64,000 nt of DNA from Pseudocercospora fijiensis CIRAD86 (taxonomy: Eukaryota; Ascomycota; Dothideomycetes; Mycosphaerellales; Mycosphaerellaceae): positions 615,876-679,875 of the forward strand of contig NW_006921541.1 in assembly GCF_000340215.1 (NCBI RefSeq), given 5' to 3'. This document shows positions 19,412 through 29,701 of the stretch, piece by piece (within the stretch, counting starts at the first letter, position 1; every line of letters starts with the position of its first letter). The position numbers and the translations under genes are program-made. A model generated the notes under the pieces. That model was not told where the DNA came from, searched no databases, and saw only the letters and a list, made by a program, of their open reading frames with translations.

Positions 19412-20980
19412 TCAATCCCACCTCAAAACTTCAGCACGAGTGATACCCACGGGCCTCTCAGTAGCAGCACTAGAAAGTGCCGGCTTGGGCTTTTGACTGC
19501 CACATAGACCGCAACGACCTGCATCTCCCGCATTGATGTATTTACTGCCTTTGCAGAGATCGCTTTTGCAGCGCCAGTGGTTTGGCATTAGTTTCGGACA
19601 TAATACGTGGGAGCAGGCGATGCAGGTTACTGAGTTTGGTGCGTTTTCGAGAGAGCAGATGGGGCAGGCGGACGACGGAGTTGGTTCGTCGGGTAGAGAT
19701 GCGGTATTACTGGGAACGATTTCCTGGAGCGGCTCGGCCTCGTGAGAAGGGAGGGAGGTGTCGTCAGGGATGGGCGTCTCGCTTGCATTCGCATTGTTAT
19801 CGACATCGTCCTCTGTCTCGGAATCTTCATGGCCTTCCTCTCCTCGAGCAGGTGGTGCCGCTGCCTTGGAAGATCTGCTGACAGTATCAGGCTTTTCTCT
19901 CGGATTCGAAGGTGCTTGCTCTGATTCGCTTTCAGTCTCAGCGTCCAGATCAACCACATGCTTTTTCTTTGCTGTTGGATTCTTGCTCAACATTCGCAAT
20001 TCGTCCATCTCCCTGCCTGCACCTTCTTCATCGTCCTCGCCATCGCCGCATACCTTCACCAAATCATGTCCATGCCCATCGCTAATGACCACTGACCTGT
20101 CCTCTGAGCCGGCTGCTGAGTCGGCCTCCCACTCAGAATCTGTCTCGCTGTCCAGATCTTCAACCAAATCAGGCGTCTGCTCTTTCTTTTGCTGGTTCTT
20201 TGCGGCTTCGAATCTCAACAAGGCAGCATTGGCTCTCAAATCTCTACCGCGCTTACTGTTGGCCACCCTCGGCTTTCCTGCAGCTCGTTTTCCCCCATTC
20301 ATAGTCGATAGAGCACCTCGCACAAGCTCATCCTCGCCTAGAGATTCACCCTCGCCATGCTTGCCAAATTTGCGCTGAATTCGCTGTTGCTGTCTCTCAG
20401 CATAGCTCAGCTTCGTATTGTCCTCGTCGCCTTGAGCACCACGCTTTCTCTTCCTGCCCCGACGTCTATACGATCCACCACACAGGTGTTCAGGTATCAG
20501 TGATTGGTCAGGAGGAGCTGCATTCACGAAGCTGCCGGTGGCAAGTCCTCTACCACGTCCCCACATGCCTTCGCCCATGTATTGCTCTCGCCACAGCTCT
20601 TCCATCTGCTTGGCATATTCATTCCGTACATTCCAGAAGAAGCGGCTGTGGTTCATCTGCTTGCAATGTGCCAATTCATGCATCATCACCATCTGTACAA
20701 ACTTCATGGACAGCCATCTTCCTGCCTTGTCCTTGAGCACTAATTGAATGACCTCGCCGGCGTTGAAGTTGCGACCGAGGAATTCTGGATTTGGTGCGTA
20801 CTCTTCGAGAGCCATCACTGAGATGTGGTGCTTCTTCATGACGGGATAGCATTGTGCGGCGATTCGTGAGAGGAACTCTTCGGCCGTAGCTTTGTCGGGT
20901 CCTTCCAGAGGCTTGATGAAGTTTATGAGCTGATTAGGTCTCTGCTGGCGCTCATTGAGGCGCTCAAAGCCCAAAGGCAT
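19412..20980 (-). CDS. WSS1: Wss1/SPRTN-type DNA-protein-crosslink metalloprotease (WLM domain)
   Basis: 522 residues from ATG 20980; the frame stays open further upstream, but the conserved WLM start (Met-Pro-Leu-Gly-Phe-Glu-Arg-Leu) sets the start. The zinc protease motif His-Glu-Leu-Ala-His-x5-His lies at residues 101-111 with Glu102 catalytic. A basic stretch follows (Arg-Arg-Arg-Gly-Arg-Lys-Arg-Lys-Arg), then a long acidic region with two SUMO-interaction-like patches (Val-Val-Ile-Ser-Asp and Val-Val-Asp-Leu-Asp next to Glu/Ser/Asp). The C-terminus has paired-Cys zinc-finger motifs (Cys-Pro-Ile-Cys; Trp-Arg-Cys ... Cys-Gly-Leu-Cys). Wss1 cleaves proteins crosslinked to DNA and works with Cdc48 and SUMO in the nucleus. 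The RanBP2-like finger at the end is as in many filamentous-fungal versions. Confidence 0.9.
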   Translation of the reverse strand: MPLGFERLNERQQRPNQLINFIKPLEGPDKATAEEFLSRIAAQCYPVMKKHHISVMALEEYAPNPEFLGRNFNAGEVIQLVLKDKAGRWLSMKFVQMVMMHELAHCKQMNHSRFFWNVRNEYAKQMEELWREQYMGEGMWGRGRGLATGSFVNAAPPDQSLIPEHLCGGSYRRRGRKRKRGAQGDEDNTKLSYAERQQQRIQRKFGKHGEGESLGEDELVRGALSTMNGGKRAAGKPRVANSKRGRDLRANAALLRFEAAKNQQKKEQTPDLVEDLDSETDSEWEADSAAGSEDRSVVISDGHGHDLVKVCGDGEDDEEGAGREMDELRMLSKNPTAKKKHVVDLDAETESESEQAPSNPREKPDTVSRSSKAAAPPARGEEGHEDSETEDDVDNNANASETPIPDDTSLPSHEAEPLQEIVPSNTASLPDEPTPSSACPICSLENAPNSVTCIACSHVLCPKLMPNHWRCKSDLCKGSKYINAGDAGRCGLCGSQKPKPALSSAATERPVGITRAEVLRWD

Positions 20981-21256
20981 CTTTACCGCGCTGTGTGAAG
21001 CCTGATCTATGCCATATATGTCGTGTATGGGAAAGTCGAAGTGGTTGACGATGAGAAAGTTGCGTGACACGCGCATCCCTGTCAACCACGCGACGGTGCT
21101 GTCGTCATTTGCATTCACTCCCGATCCTGCACAACATTCGCCAGCAAGCCGGTTTCTCTCAGCCAACGATCTGGTGATGTGGGTACACACGACAAGCATT
21201 CGACTCTTCTCGCGGTAAGTTGCTTTCTCACATCTCCTTCGCTGTCACATGAAGTC

Positions 21257-22465
21257 ATGTCCTCCTTCAACACGCCCTGGTTCAACAGCCAGGAATCCAA
21301 TTTCTTCAATGTCCTCAACAAGACCAAGATCCCGCACGTAGTCCTCTGCGCCGAGACAGAAGACTTCGACGAAGAACTCATCCAGACCTGGACCGATGAA
21401 GGCTTTCATACCGTCTACTGTCCGCTCCTCAATGGCGGCGAGAACTTCATCAAGCGAGTCCATACCATTGGCGATAACTTTGGAGTATCAGAACAATACG
21501 CCATAGCAGCCTATGGAACCGCAGCAAACCTGATCCTTCAAGCTCACACCAAACCCAACAATCCCCGTCTCATCGCAATCGTGGCCTACTACCCCTCAAT
21601 AATCCCTTCAGTCCACACAAAATATCCCGCCTCAGTCCAAGTCCTAGTCCATCTAGCCGGCCCAGAAATCAGCGTAGAAAAGCACCCAGAAGTCGTAGGA
21701 ATCCAAGGCAAACGCAAAAACGTGAAAAAACGCATCGACCCCGGCATCGGGTACGGCGAACGTCTCAACATCTCCTTCAAAACCTACACCTATACCGGCA
21801 GCCAACCAGGTTTCGCAGAAAGTGATCTCGACGAATACGACCCCGTCGCAGCAAATCTCGCCTTCACCCGAACCCTCACAACCGTACGCAAAGGCTTTCG
21901 AATCGAAAACGACATCGAAGCAGTACGAGACCATCACGTAAAATTTCTGCACAACGCCCAAGAAGAAAAAGCTCTGAAACAACTCCGTCCATACGCACAT
22001 GTTATCAATACCCCGACTCTGACCGGCGGAATCGGTTCCGAAGACCTGGAAGAATTCTATAAGAATTATTTCACACCGATTCCTGAAAATCCAGATAAAT
22101 CCCTCCAACTGCGCTTACTATCCCGAACGATCGGCACAGATCGAATCGTCGACGAATTGTATTTATCGTTGACGCATTCTCAAGAAATCGATTGGTTACT
22201 CCCGGGGATTCCGGCGACGGGGAGGAGAATCGAGGTTGCGATTGTGAGTATTTTTCATGTGAGAGGTGAGAAGTTGGAGAGTGAACATGTTTATTGGGAT
22301 CAGGCGAGTGTGCTGGTACAAGCGGGACTCTTGGATCCTAAGGTTGTGCCGCAGAGTATGAAGAAGAATGGGGTAAAGGAGTTACCGGTTGTAGGTGCTG
22401 AGGGGGCGAGGGCGATTAAGAGGGGGAGTACGAGGAAGATAAATGAGTTGATTCCGGATTGGTGA
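21257..22465 (+). CDS. Dienelactone-hydrolase-like / SnoaL-like fusion protein
   Basis: An intron-less 402-residue frame. Residues about 20-220 resemble the dienelactone hydrolase (alpha/beta) fold: a Val-Val-Leu-Cys-Ala-Glu strand, Tyr-Ala-Ile-Ala-Ala-Tyr-Gly-Thr-Ala-Ala at the nucleophile turn, and Leu-Ile-Ala-Ile-Val-Ala-Tyr-Tyr-Pro. Residues about 285-400 resemble a SnoaL/NTF2-like domain (Leu-Glu-Glu-Phe-Tyr-Lys-Asn-Tyr-Phe, a region with Asp-Arg-Ile-Val-Asp-Glu, and Glu-His-Val-Tyr-Trp-Asp-Gln-Ala). Such fusions are common in filamentous fungi and their substrates are unknown. At the turn where dienelactone hydrolases carry Gly-x-Cys-x-Gly there is no Cys or Ser (residues 85-90), so hydrolase activity is doubtful. 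It shares a 276-bp promoter region with the divergent Wss1 gene. Confidence 0.72.
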   Translation: MSSFNTPWFNSQESNFFNVLNKTKIPHVVLCAETEDFDEELIQTWTDEGFHTVYCPLLNGGENFIKRVHTIGDNFGVSEQYAIAAYGTAANLILQAHTKPNNPRLIAIVAYYPSIIPSVHTKYPASVQVLVHLAGPEISVEKHPEVVGIQGKRKNVKKRIDPGIGYGERLNISFKTYTYTGSQPGFAESDLDEYDPVAANLAFTRTLTTVRKGFRIENDIEAVRDHHVKFLHNAQEEKALKQLRPYAHVINTPTLTGGIGSEDLEEFYKNYFTPIPENPDKSLQLRLLSRTIGTDRIVDELYLSLTHSQEIDWLLPGIPATGRRIEVAIVSIFHVRGEKLESEHVYWDQASVLVQAGLLDPKVVPQSMKKNGVKELPVVGAEGARAIKRGSTRKINELIPDW

Positions 22466-22672
22466 AGCTGATCTTGTGCTCTTGGGCGAATGTGGCGTTG
22501 GGCAGGTAGTTGTCCACGGATGAAAGCCGTGGAAGGTGGTGATGATGGTGGAAAGTTACTTTGTACACGCAAAAACAACCGAGACTTGACTACAACGCTC
22601 TTTGTTGCAGAAGAAGCAAGTTTGTAGCCTTCCCAAACACTCTACCGATGCATAGCAGGCTTTTTCCCCGAT

Positions 22673-24323
22673 CTAGAAGAGTAGCATCTTCCTCGGGTCC
22701 TCGATGTATTCTGTAAACCACACGTTAGCTTATCATGGTCTGTCTGCTTGAGGTATTTGAATCTCCTCACCTTTAATCTTTACCAAGAAAGTCACAGCTT
22801 CCCTTCCGTCCAGTAATCTGTGGTCGTATGTGAGAGCAAGGTACATCATGGGTCGGATCTCGACTTTGCCGTTGACAGCGACTGGCTTGTCCTTGATTGC
22901 GTGGAGACCGAGTACGGCGGTTTGTGGGAGGTTGATGATAGGTGTTCCCATGAGAGAGCCGAAGACGCCGCCGTTAGATATGGTAAAGGTACCGCCGGCC
23001 ATGTCCTCGATGGTAAGCTTGTTGTCGCGTGCCTGAAAGATGTTAGTCTAAAGCTGCGTAATATGCGTGCAGTGTTTGCCCTCTCACCTTCTTGCCGAGA
23101 TCCGCAATTGTCTTTTCGATACCAACCAGATCCATGCTCTCAGCGTTGCGCACAACAGGCGTTACGAGTCCCTTTTCCGTGGCAACTGCAACACTGATGT
23201 CCACATAGTCCTTGTATACGATGGTGTCTCCACCACCTGGACCTTCAATGCTAGCGTTGACAGTTGGAACCTCCTTCATGGCCAAAACGGAAGCTCTAGA
23301 GAATGCACTCATGAATCCAAGCTTGACGCCGGTCTTTTTAAGGATTTCGTCCTTGTAGAGCTTGCGCATTTCCATCAGCGCAGACATATCGACCTCGTTG
23401 AATGTAGTGAGCGAAGCAGCAGTGTTCTGCGATTGCTTCAGGCGCTCTGCTATCCTCAGGCGCATGCGGTTCATCTTTACTCTCTTCTCAGATCTGCTGC
23501 CATATGGAGATTCAGTCTTCTCCTCTTTCTTTGGCTCCTCCTTCTTTGATGGCTGCGACTTTTGCTCTTGCTTAGGTTCCGATTTAGATTCTGGTTCTGG
23601 CTTCGATTCTTGCTTGGGCTGTTCCTGCTTAGGCTCTGGCTTTGATTCTTGCTTCTTCGATTCGGGTTCATGTGCAGCCTTGTCCTGATCTGCTGGCGCA
23701 GGCTCCTTTGCTTCCGACGAGCCCTTCTCCGCCTTCTGACCAGGCTCGCCTCCGGTCTCAATCTTGACCAAGTCCTGACCAACAGTCACAGTGTCTTCCT
23801 CCTTTGCAAGGAACTCCTTGATAGTACCGGCGGTTGGCGCATTGACGGCAACATCGATTTTGTCGGTCTCGATAGTCGCGATCTCCTCATCCTGTTCCAC
23901 GTAGTCGCCAACAGATTTCGAGAATTGTTTCAGGGTACCTTCGGAAATGGACTCGGCCATTTCTGGCACTTTCACGATTTGCTCTTCTGCACCATCCTGT
24001 TAGCTGGTGCACTACTCCCTCCAGTCGCGGATAGCTGTAGTACCATAATATCGACTTGCAAGGCTGAATTGGCGTAGCTGTACCGGTGAGAAAGGTTTCC
24101 TGTTCGGCCGTCAGTAACCGCGTGAGGCTCAAGCTCACTGGTGCAACTTTGCATACCGGCACTGTGGAAGAGTCGGAAGAGCTTTTGACGATGCAGTGGC
24201 AGTATATAGAGATCTGAGGCCTTGCGAAGATCGCAGTAGTCTGCTCGATGTCGCTGCAGGCTGACGGGGAAGAGAGGCTGGTCGTTTACAGGCCAAGCGG
24301 CGCAAACATTGTGAGCTCGACAT
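22673..24323 (-). CDS. KGD2: 2-oxoglutarate dehydrogenase E2, dihydrolipoamide succinyltransferase
   Basis: Five exons: 24139-24323, 24044-24099, 23088-23986, 22771-23032 and 22673-22710 (479 aa). All junctions are GT-AG and in phase. The first 80 residues are Arg/Ser/Leu-rich, a mitochondrial presequence. The lipoyl domain (about 83-160) has Glu-Thr-Asp-Lys-Ile-Asp with lipoyl Lys123. A Lys/Glu/Pro/Gln linker replaces the E3-binding domain, as is usual for eukaryotic KGD2. The acyltransferase core follows, ending with Tyr-Asp-His-Arg-Leu-Leu-Asp-Gly; His451 and Asp455 are catalytic. The product is the core of the mitochondrial TCA-cycle complex that moves the succinyl group to CoA. The second intron's acceptor is the GTGCAG lying 18 bases past a CTAAC, which alone keeps the Gln-Ile-Val-Lys-Val-Pro start in frame. 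Confidence 0.93.
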
Positions 24324-24709
24324 GGTCCTGACCTGAGAGACGGCAAAACGAGAAAGATGCCTTTGAACAGCTCCCAGTCGCAGGTCCGAGGGAGGTTTTG
24401 GTAGAAGTAGAGGAGAGTCGGAGTGTTGTTGGTGTCAGAGTTAACAAAGCGCAGCGCAGCAAGCTGTTTGGTGGTGGCTCCGGGAATCGAGGCGAACTGA
24501 CATCGAAGTCCGCACAGCAAAGCAAAGCTCACAACCGACCTCTCGCGCGGAGACATCCGGGTAGGGCTGGCTTTGGCTTCAGGAACACGACGGCAACCAC
24601 ATATCGCGCATACTACCACACACGACAACCTCCCAGCATTGGTGTCGGCTACGGTGGCATATCGTTGAGATTACACGATTCCGGGCGACAGGCCGATTCC
24701 GCCTTCACA
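24324..24709. promoter_or_regulatory. Divergent promoter of KGD2 and NDUFB9
   Basis: 386 bp between the start codons of two divergently transcribed nuclear genes for mitochondrial proteins. No specific factor site was assigned. Short open frames here have no motif. Confidence 0.6.
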
Positions 24710-25198
24710 ATGGCAGCCCGCACCCAAGTCCTGTGAGCTACGCACCCACCCCAATGCGCAGCGCAGCAGCATGCCATACTAATCCGCACAAACCCACAGC
24801 CACCTCTACCGCCGCTCCCTCAAACTCTCCCTCGACTGGGCCGTCCACAGATACATCTGGCGCGGCCAGGCCATGTACATCCGCGAACTCTTCGAAGCGA
24901 ACAAGCACGTCACGCAACCCAGACAGCAGAGGGTACGAAAAGAACCCCAAGACGACATGACAGAAGATCCACACTGATGCGTGCATGTCGTATAGTTATT
25001 GATCGAGCAAACGGAAGAGTTATTGGAGAAATGGAAGCATCCGGATCCTTATCGACCACCCACTGCTCCTGGTGGAAGCAAATATGAGCGGAATTTGCCT
25101 GCTCCTATCTTGGATCGTGAGTTGCATGCACATTAGCATCCTTATGGGAAGTTTGAGCTGATTTAATTACAGCACCGCCGCCACAATTTCATTTATAG
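24710..25198 (+). CDS. NADH dehydrogenase (complex I) B22 subunit, NDUFB9/LYRM3
   Basis: Four exons: 24710-24732, 24800-24932, 24996-25116 and 25173-25198 (100 aa). Introns have GTGAGC, GTACGA and GTGAGT donors and CAG/TAG acceptors. The protein has the LYR motif (Leu-Tyr-Arg-Arg-Ser-Leu-Lys) at residues 10-16, then Trp-x-x-His-Arg-Tyr-x-Trp-Arg, then after the second junction Glu-Glu-Leu-Leu-Glu-Lys-Trp-Lys-His-Pro-Asp-Pro-Tyr, then Pro-x-x-Pro-Gly-Gly-Ser-Lys-Tyr-Glu-Arg-Asn, ending in a short Pro-rich tail. This is the accessory membrane-arm subunit that binds the mitochondrial acyl carrier protein through the LYR motif. All four exons are needed to keep the conserved blocks in one frame, so the model is well supported although no single exon is longer than about 130 bp. 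Confidence 0.9.
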
Positions 25199-25544
25199 AT
25201 TCGAGGAGGAGGAGATGATGGGAGAAATGGTCGTGTGACGTCGAAGCATAGAAGGAATGGGAGGTGTATATATGGGAAGAGGCTGGGCTACAATAGTCGG
25301 CGGGATTATGAAATGCAGAAATTCAAAGCTAAAAGAACATGTCAACCATCGTCTTTGTGATGCGTGATTCGGTGCTTGCAGGAATCAGCGAGTCTGCGGG
25401 CTGCTGATAGTCCAAGGTGCTGCTTTTCTGCATCTTTGAGGTCTGCCGCACATTGAAAGGAGACCTGACTGCTGACAGGCTGTAACTTCTGGATCATATT
25501 CTGTGCAGCTCTACACTTCTTCTACAGCCATCAGATTCGCTCAC
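25199..25544. other. Gap between convergent NDUFB9 and BioDA
   Basis: 346 bp with nothing recognised beyond 3' ends of the flanking genes. Confidence 0.6.
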
Positions 25545-28116
25545 TCAGATTGTGTTCAGTACAGTCTCCTCGATTCCTCTCACCGTCTCCTCAGGCGTAG
25601 TCATAGCAGCCATGAGATAGAGCACATTGCCGAGTACTCTCGAGTGGATGACCGCTCCATCCGCACCTTCTCTCGCCAAAAGTTGGTCTCTCAAGCCTGT
25701 AGCAGCGGTACTGGCATACCCACTTCCCTTTGGATCCTTCAAACTTATAGCCAAAACACTGCCCAAAGCGAACACGCTATCCACGGAATTCTTGTACGAG
25801 ATGGCAGATACGAAGTTCTGAGACCACATACTCCAAGGATGGTCCGCTTCTGAACCTTGATATGAGACGCCATATGAGTAGCCGCGAGAAGACCAGTCGG
25901 CTTTGTAATTCTCCCACGAGCCATCTTTGGCGAGAGTCATGAGTTGTCGCAGTGATTCATTCGCAACTGCGCAGCCGATTGGATGAGCTGTGTAGCTGTG
26001 TCCGTGAAGCAGGGCGTCAGTCTTGTCATTCGACAGGAAAGCTTCGAAAATGGATTGTGAGGCTGTGGTTGTGCAGAGCGGAAGCAGACCTCCAGTGAGA
26101 AGCTTGGCGTTGACAACGATGTCGGGTTGTACGCCCAAGAACGAGGCCGCGCTGAATCGGCCCAGACGGTAGAGGCCTGTGAAGACTTCGTCGAAGATGA
26201 CTGGCATGCCACTCCAATCTGGAGATGCTTGCGAGCTCGCAGGCGTCATGGTCAGATTCCCCTCGCTGTCGTAAAGCTCTTGGCATACTTCAACAAAGCA
26301 TTTCTGGAAAAGAGGATCGCAGAACATCATGCCTCCTGCACCAAGAAGAATTGGCTCAATGATGAGAGCGCCGAGCTTGATGTTTGTCCCGGAGACTTGA
26401 TCGATAAGCGTCTCTCGGATGTATTGCTTGTAACTCTCGTAGTCTTCGTTCCTCTGGTCAAGTGCAAAGACATCGGTCAAGGAGTTGAAGTGGCGTTTCG
26501 TAAAGTTCTCTCCAATGGTATCAAGCTGCCACTGCCCTTGTCGCATCTTGATTGTTGGGAAGTCAAGCCAGATTCCGCGACCTTTGTACCATTCGACCTT
26601 CTCGTTGTATATGCTGGGCTCGGAGCAGTCCATGGTTCCGATCGTGTCACCATGATAGCTGTTCTTCAGGCCAACTATCCGAATATCCAGAGATCGGGGC
26701 TCTTGGGGTTGCCACCTGTTGATCGCTGCGCGTAGACCCATCTTGACGGCAACTTCCATACCTGTGCTTCCGTTGTCTGAGTAGAACACCTTGGCCAGCT
26801 TGGTGTTCCCTGATTTTGCTGTTATGGTTTTGGCGAGGTCGAGCGCTGGCTGATGAATCGCACCACCAAACATAACATGACCATATCTGCCCGCTGCATA
26901 GGCTGCCGTGAGCGCCAATTGCGGGTTGCCATGACCTAGGCCTTGTGTCCACCATGATGCCGAGCCATCAAAGGCGGGTTTCAGGATAGACTTCTCACTC
27001 ATGGCTCGAGGAGCATAGTCATCGACATCACTTTTGAGAGAATAGCTCTGGAAGTGATCCCCATATGCCGAGTCCCACGCCACGATAGTGTCCTTCGATC
27101 GCTCGGAATGCTGCATGAATGGGTGCCAGATGGCTTTATCCGCCGCCTCTGGCATATCGCGCAAGTCCTTGATACGCTTCTCGTGCTCTGCAAGGAATCG
27201 CTCCGTGAAGCCGTCTACCTCGTGATTCTGGGCAGATTTCTCGTAGTATTCCTGCATCTGCCGTACATCCTCGTCCACACTTGCTTGACGAGCTGGGGGT
27301 GGCGGAATCGCAAATGTGCTTACATTTCGATCGCGAAAGTAATCCTTGAGATAGGAGTGATTTCCATACCTGTCCTCGGAGAATAGTGCGATCGATGACA
27401 CATCATATCCTCGCACGTGAAGAGACTCCCATGCTGAGATTGTGGTTCCAATCCCGCCAAGATTGTAGTCACCAACCAGGAAAGTGGGCAGTCTCAATGG
27501 TCGATATAGATCTGCTTGCGCGCTGCCTGACGGACTTGGTGAGAGAACACCGCCGGCAGTCTCGACGATTGCGATGCCATCTCGCCCGTGTGCGTATCCC
27601 TTCAGTTCATCGTAGACTTTCTCCAGCACCTGTGCATCCGTAACAGGCTGACCAGGTCAGTGTGGAGCAACATTGGTGCGGTTTCAAGACTTACTGTCCC
27701 TGCTGAGCGCACTGCAATGTGCGGACTGACTGGCTCATCAAATTGGTAAAGGCATCGAGATGAAACTGCTCCTCCGAGTGTTGAGATGTGGCTGCACTGC
27801 TGTCAGAGTCGAGGTCTTGGCGAGCTTCCTTAGGGTTGTTAGGGTAAATCTTGGCGACGACGAGGTTACCAAAATCATATTTTCGCAATTCTTGATGTCG
27901 CATGTGATAGATCGAGTGATATGGAAATACTTACTGATCATCCGCTTCGTCCAGAGGGCCCGTTGAGACTGGTTTCAGGTAGTTGACGTTCGGAATCTTC
28001 TTCTGAAATGCTCGGCAAAGAATCGATGAGAATATGGTCTTCCCGACACCCGTGTTTGCGCCGTAGACCTGCAACACCCTCAACTTCGGCCAAAGGACCG
28101 ATCCAACCTGCCTCAT
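25545..28116 (-). CDS. Bifunctional dethiobiotin synthetase / DAPA aminotransferase (BioDA)
   Basis: Three exons: 27935-28116, 27695-27791 and 25545-27629 (787 aa); donors GTAAGT, acceptors GCAG and ACAG. The N-terminal BioD half has the P-loop Gly-Ala-Asn-Thr-Gly-Val-Gly-Lys-Thr (residues 19-27), Leu-Lys-Pro-Val-Ser-Thr-Gly, and after splicing Gln-Phe-Asp-Glu-Pro-Val-Ser-Pro-His. The BioA half is a class III PLP aminotransferase: Trp-His-Pro-Phe-Met-Gln-His, Ala-Ser-Trp-Trp-Thr-Gln-Gly, Asp-Asn-Gly-Ser-Thr-Gly, Asp-Glu-Val-Phe-Thr-Gly, and the PLP lysine in Asn-Ala-Lys-Leu-Leu-Thr-Gly-Gly. It makes DAPA from KAPA and then dethiobiotin; homologues are mitochondrial in plants, but here no clear presequence is visible. 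The first intron (143 bp) is longer than its neighbours; its donor and acceptor phases match exactly. Confidence 0.93.
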
Positions 28117-28426
28117 TTCGGATCAATCATGTCAGAGCCAGCACCCGGGTCATCTTCAAGAAGAAACGAAGTCCGAGAGCATGCAAGCTGCACGGGCACG
28201 GGGAGAGATCAATTCATGTTCCAAATATCCTCGCACCGAACGGAAAGGGCCGGTTAAGTTTACAAGGCCCAGCGGCGAGGATGCAATGAACTCTATCATT
28301 GATAGCTCCCAACTTGGCGGCTGTCCTACTGCAGGTCTGCGAGCCCACAGGAGGCATTGCATTGGTATTGAATGAGTGAGAGGAGAAGTTGCGAAGGCCA
28401 GACCTCTTAGCAGTGGAAAGGACAAC
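28117..28426. promoter_or_regulatory. Divergent promoter of the biotin gene pair
   Basis: 310 bp between the BioDA and KAPA synthase start codons. An inverted CCAAT (ATTGG) lies at 28361-28365, 62 bp before the KAPA synthase ATG. Shared control of two consecutive pathway steps is inferred from the arrangement only. Confidence 0.55.
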
Positions 28427-29701
28427 ATGAAAAGGCCATCATCCCTGGAAGACGCACTCTCAACCACACTACAAAAACGCAAACTACAGTCGACATATCG
28501 ACAATTAACCACATTCCCACCAGGATCTGCGGACTTCTCAAGCAACGACTTCCTCTCGCTTGCCTCGTCGAAGGATCTCCGCGCAGCATTTCTCAAAGAA
28601 CTGGAAACCGACCCCGCGCTGCTCCATCTCGGCAGTGGAGGATCACGACTTCTCGATGGCAACTCAACATATGCCGAAAGATTGGAGAAGGACATTGCAG
28701 CTTTCCACCATGCTGAGACCGGACTTCTGTGTAACTCTGGATTTGATGCCAATGCTGGCTTGTTCTCTTGTCTGCCACAATCTGGAGATGTCATCATCTA
28801 CGACGAATTGATTCATGCAAGTGTGCATGATGGGATGAGATTGAGTCGTGCTAGAAAACGAGAATATTTCGCACACAATGATGTTGGAGCTTTGCGAGAT
28901 GTGCTGGAACGATACCTGACTGAAGACAGTGGGCTTCAAGCTGGCAAGCACAACGTCTTCATTGCAGTTGAGTCCGTATACAGCATGGACGGCGATGTGG
29001 CACCACTGAAAGACATTGTCGCCCTCAAGAAACACCTCTTCCCCAACGGCAATGCTCATCTCATCGTTGACGAAGCACATTCAAATGGAATCTTCGGGAT
29101 AAAAGGCAAAGGTCTTGTCTGCCAACTTGGACTGGAACAGGAGATCACTGTTCGCCTCCATACATTCGGCAAAGCCCTGGCATGCAATGGAGCGATTCTG
29201 CTCTGCAGTCCAACGATTCGACAGTTCCTCATCAACTATGCCAGACCACTGATCTACTCCACCTTCATGTCATATCCAGCGCTAGCAGCAATTCGGGCTT
29301 CGTATGACTTCTTGATGGCCGGGAAGAGCGAGCGCTTAGCACAGAACCTGCAAAGACTGATCAAAGTGCTTCACGAACGACTTCTGCACATGCAATCGAC
29401 ATTTCGCCTACCCCCAGATCGAGCACATCTGCTACAAAGTCCGGTGGAAGTACCAGAGACACCGATCTTCGCCGTGCTGTCATCTGAACCGAAAGCGCTT
29501 GCAGCTCACTGCCAAAGACACGGGTTCGTGGTACGAGGAATTGTTGCGCCAACAGTTCCAGAAGGTACCGAGAGGGTTCGAGTGTGCTTGCACGCAGGAA
29601 ACACAGTCGAGGAGATCGACGGTTTGGTTGAGTGCATACGCGCATGGGTCGCGCGAAAGATGAGCGAAGACAAGCGCGGTGACGTTCGAGCGAGGCTGTA
29701 G
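28427..29701 (+). CDS. 8-amino-7-oxononanoate (KAPA) synthase, BioF-like
   Basis: 424 residues without introns. It is an alpha-oxoamine synthase: Ser-Ser-Asn-Asp-Phe-Leu-Ser-Leu-Ala near residue 37; Gly-Ser-Gly-Gly-Ser-Arg-Leu-Leu-Asp-Gly-Asn; Asp-Glu-Leu-Ile-His-Ala-Ser; Glu-Ser-Val-Tyr-Ser-Met-Asp-Gly; Val-Asp-Glu-Ala-His-Ser-Asn-Gly; and the PLP lysine Lys249 in His-Thr-Phe-Gly-Lys-Ala. The lack of a long N-terminal extension separates it from ALA synthase and serine palmitoyltransferase. It joins a pimeloyl thioester with alanine to make KAPA, the substrate of BioDA next door. The C-terminus is Ala-Arg-Leu, a fair type-1 peroxisomal signal, in line with peroxisomal KAPA synthases of other fungi. 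ATG 28427 is the first in frame. Confidence 0.92.
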   Translation: MKRPSSLEDALSTTLQKRKLQSTYRQLTTFPPGSADFSSNDFLSLASSKDLRAAFLKELETDPALLHLGSGGSRLLDGNSTYAERLEKDIAAFHHAETGLLCNSGFDANAGLFSCLPQSGDVIIYDELIHASVHDGMRLSRARKREYFAHNDVGALRDVLERYLTEDSGLQAGKHNVFIAVESVYSMDGDVAPLKDIVALKKHLFPNGNAHLIVDEAHSNGIFGIKGKGLVCQLGLEQEITVRLHTFGKALACNGAILLCSPTIRQFLINYARPLIYSTFMSYPALAAIRASYDFLMAGKSERLAQNLQRLIKVLHERLLHMQSTFRLPPDRAHLLQSPVEVPETPIFAVLSSEPKALAAHCQRHGFVVRGIVAPTVPEGTERVRVCLHAGNTVEEIDGLVECIRAWVARKMSEDKRGDVRARL

